This document shows positions 63,647 through 64,000 of a stretch of 64,000 bases of DNA, one piece after another. Location of the stretch: contig NZ_BDCO01000002.1 in the NCBI RefSeq assembly GCF_001613545.1, positions 1 through 64,000 of the forward strand. The letters run 5' to 3'. This stretch comes from Terrimicrobium sacchariphilum (GTDB taxonomy: Bacteria > Verrucomicrobiota > Verrucomicrobiia > Chthoniobacterales > Terrimicrobiaceae). Under the pieces are notes generated by a model. The model made no database searches, was not told where the DNA came from, and saw only the letters and a program-made list of their open reading frames with translations. A program made the position numbers and the translations under genes. Position 1 is the stretch's first letter. Each line of letters begins with the position of its first letter.

Positions 63647-63669
63647 GGCCAGCGGGACGCTGGCCCTAC
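63647..63669 (-). repeat. GTAGGGC-type intergenic repeat, copy B, with hairpin
   Basis: Read on the minus strand it begins GTAGGGCCAGCGTCCCGC. It contains a perfect 8-bp stem GGCCAGCG-GGA-CGCTGGCC (63647-63665). It has no T tract, so it is a repeat rather than a terminator. I recall similar GTAGGGC elements as dispersed repeats in Verrucomicrobiota; this needs a genome-wide count. Confidence 0.55.
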
Positions 63670-63696
63670 GGCTCAAGGCAAAGCGACCGCAACCTC

Positions 63697-64000
<304 letters not shown>

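Overview
The window is GC-rich, gene-dense bacterial chromosome with about 53 protein genes. There is no rRNA, tRNA, CRISPR array, insertion sequence or phage. My best guess at the source is a Gram-negative bacterium of the Verrucomicrobiota (Spartobacteria/Terrimicrobium-like). This is an inference from several signs: a fused CobA/HemD, ResB- and HemX-type proteins, ExbB/ExbD with a large TPR partner, many start codons without a Shine-Dalgarno sequence, and GTAGGGC-type intergenic repeats. It is not a phylogenetic result.

Layout. 0.5-2.6 kb: gnd (6-phosphogluconate dehydrogenase) diverges from pgsA. 2.8-8.1 kb: an operon of exbB, exbD, a 926-aa periplasmic TPR protein, a small secreted protein and purU. 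8.3-13.9 kb: a zinc-type dehydrogenase, a secreted GH35 beta-galactosidase, an MFS transporter divergent from a LysR regulator, and a small lipoprotein. 14-20.8 kb: a Tat-exported phosphoesterase, lpdA, a minus-strand lipoate ligase-ppk-LOG group, and parB. 20.9-23.9 kb: desaturase, FAD oxidoreductase and DUF1365. 23.9-31.5 kb: a MESH1/SpoT-like HD hydrolase, an ABC-F ATPase, an ankyrin protein, a rhodanese-YceI fusion and a lipoprotein hydrolase. 31.5-37.5 kb: two cyclopropane-synthase-like methyltransferases, DUF1475, DUF1295, a TPR protein, an MGDG-synthase-like glycosyltransferase and an ABC-2 permease. 37.5-41.4 kb: ResB, an AsmA-like protein and a cell-wall amidase. 41.5-57.6 kb: a 16-kb plus-strand run of moxR, membrane protein, trpC, ABC exporter, ruvB, TPR, alpha-2-macroglobulin and pbpC. 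57.5-58.1 kb: yefM-yoeB. 58.1-62.3 kb: hemX-hemA-hemC-cobA/hemD. 62.3-64 kb: a 3D-domain lipoprotein, a VanX-type dipeptidase and a partial YjbQ-family gene.

How the genes fit together. Envelope and membrane-lipid functions dominate: phospholipid head groups (PgsA), acyl-chain desaturation and methylation, glycolipid synthesis, peptidoglycan synthesis and hydrolysis (PbpC, amidase, VanX), and envelope protection (alpha-2-macroglobulin). Most are in tight operons joined by ATGA or GTGA overlaps. The desaturase/oxidoreductase/DUF1365 group and the methyltransferase/DUF1475/DUF1295 group are usually one cluster in other bacteria; here about 7.7 kb of other genes separates them. Points most worth a second look are the YefM-YoeB module (a 34-bp perfect inverted-repeat operator over the antitoxin start, and a toxin that seems to lack its catalytic glutamate), the ExbBD-TPR-PurU operon, the split lipid-modification cluster, the rhodanese-YceI fusion without a catalytic cysteine, and the stem-loop that hides the ribosome-binding site of the ankyrin gene.
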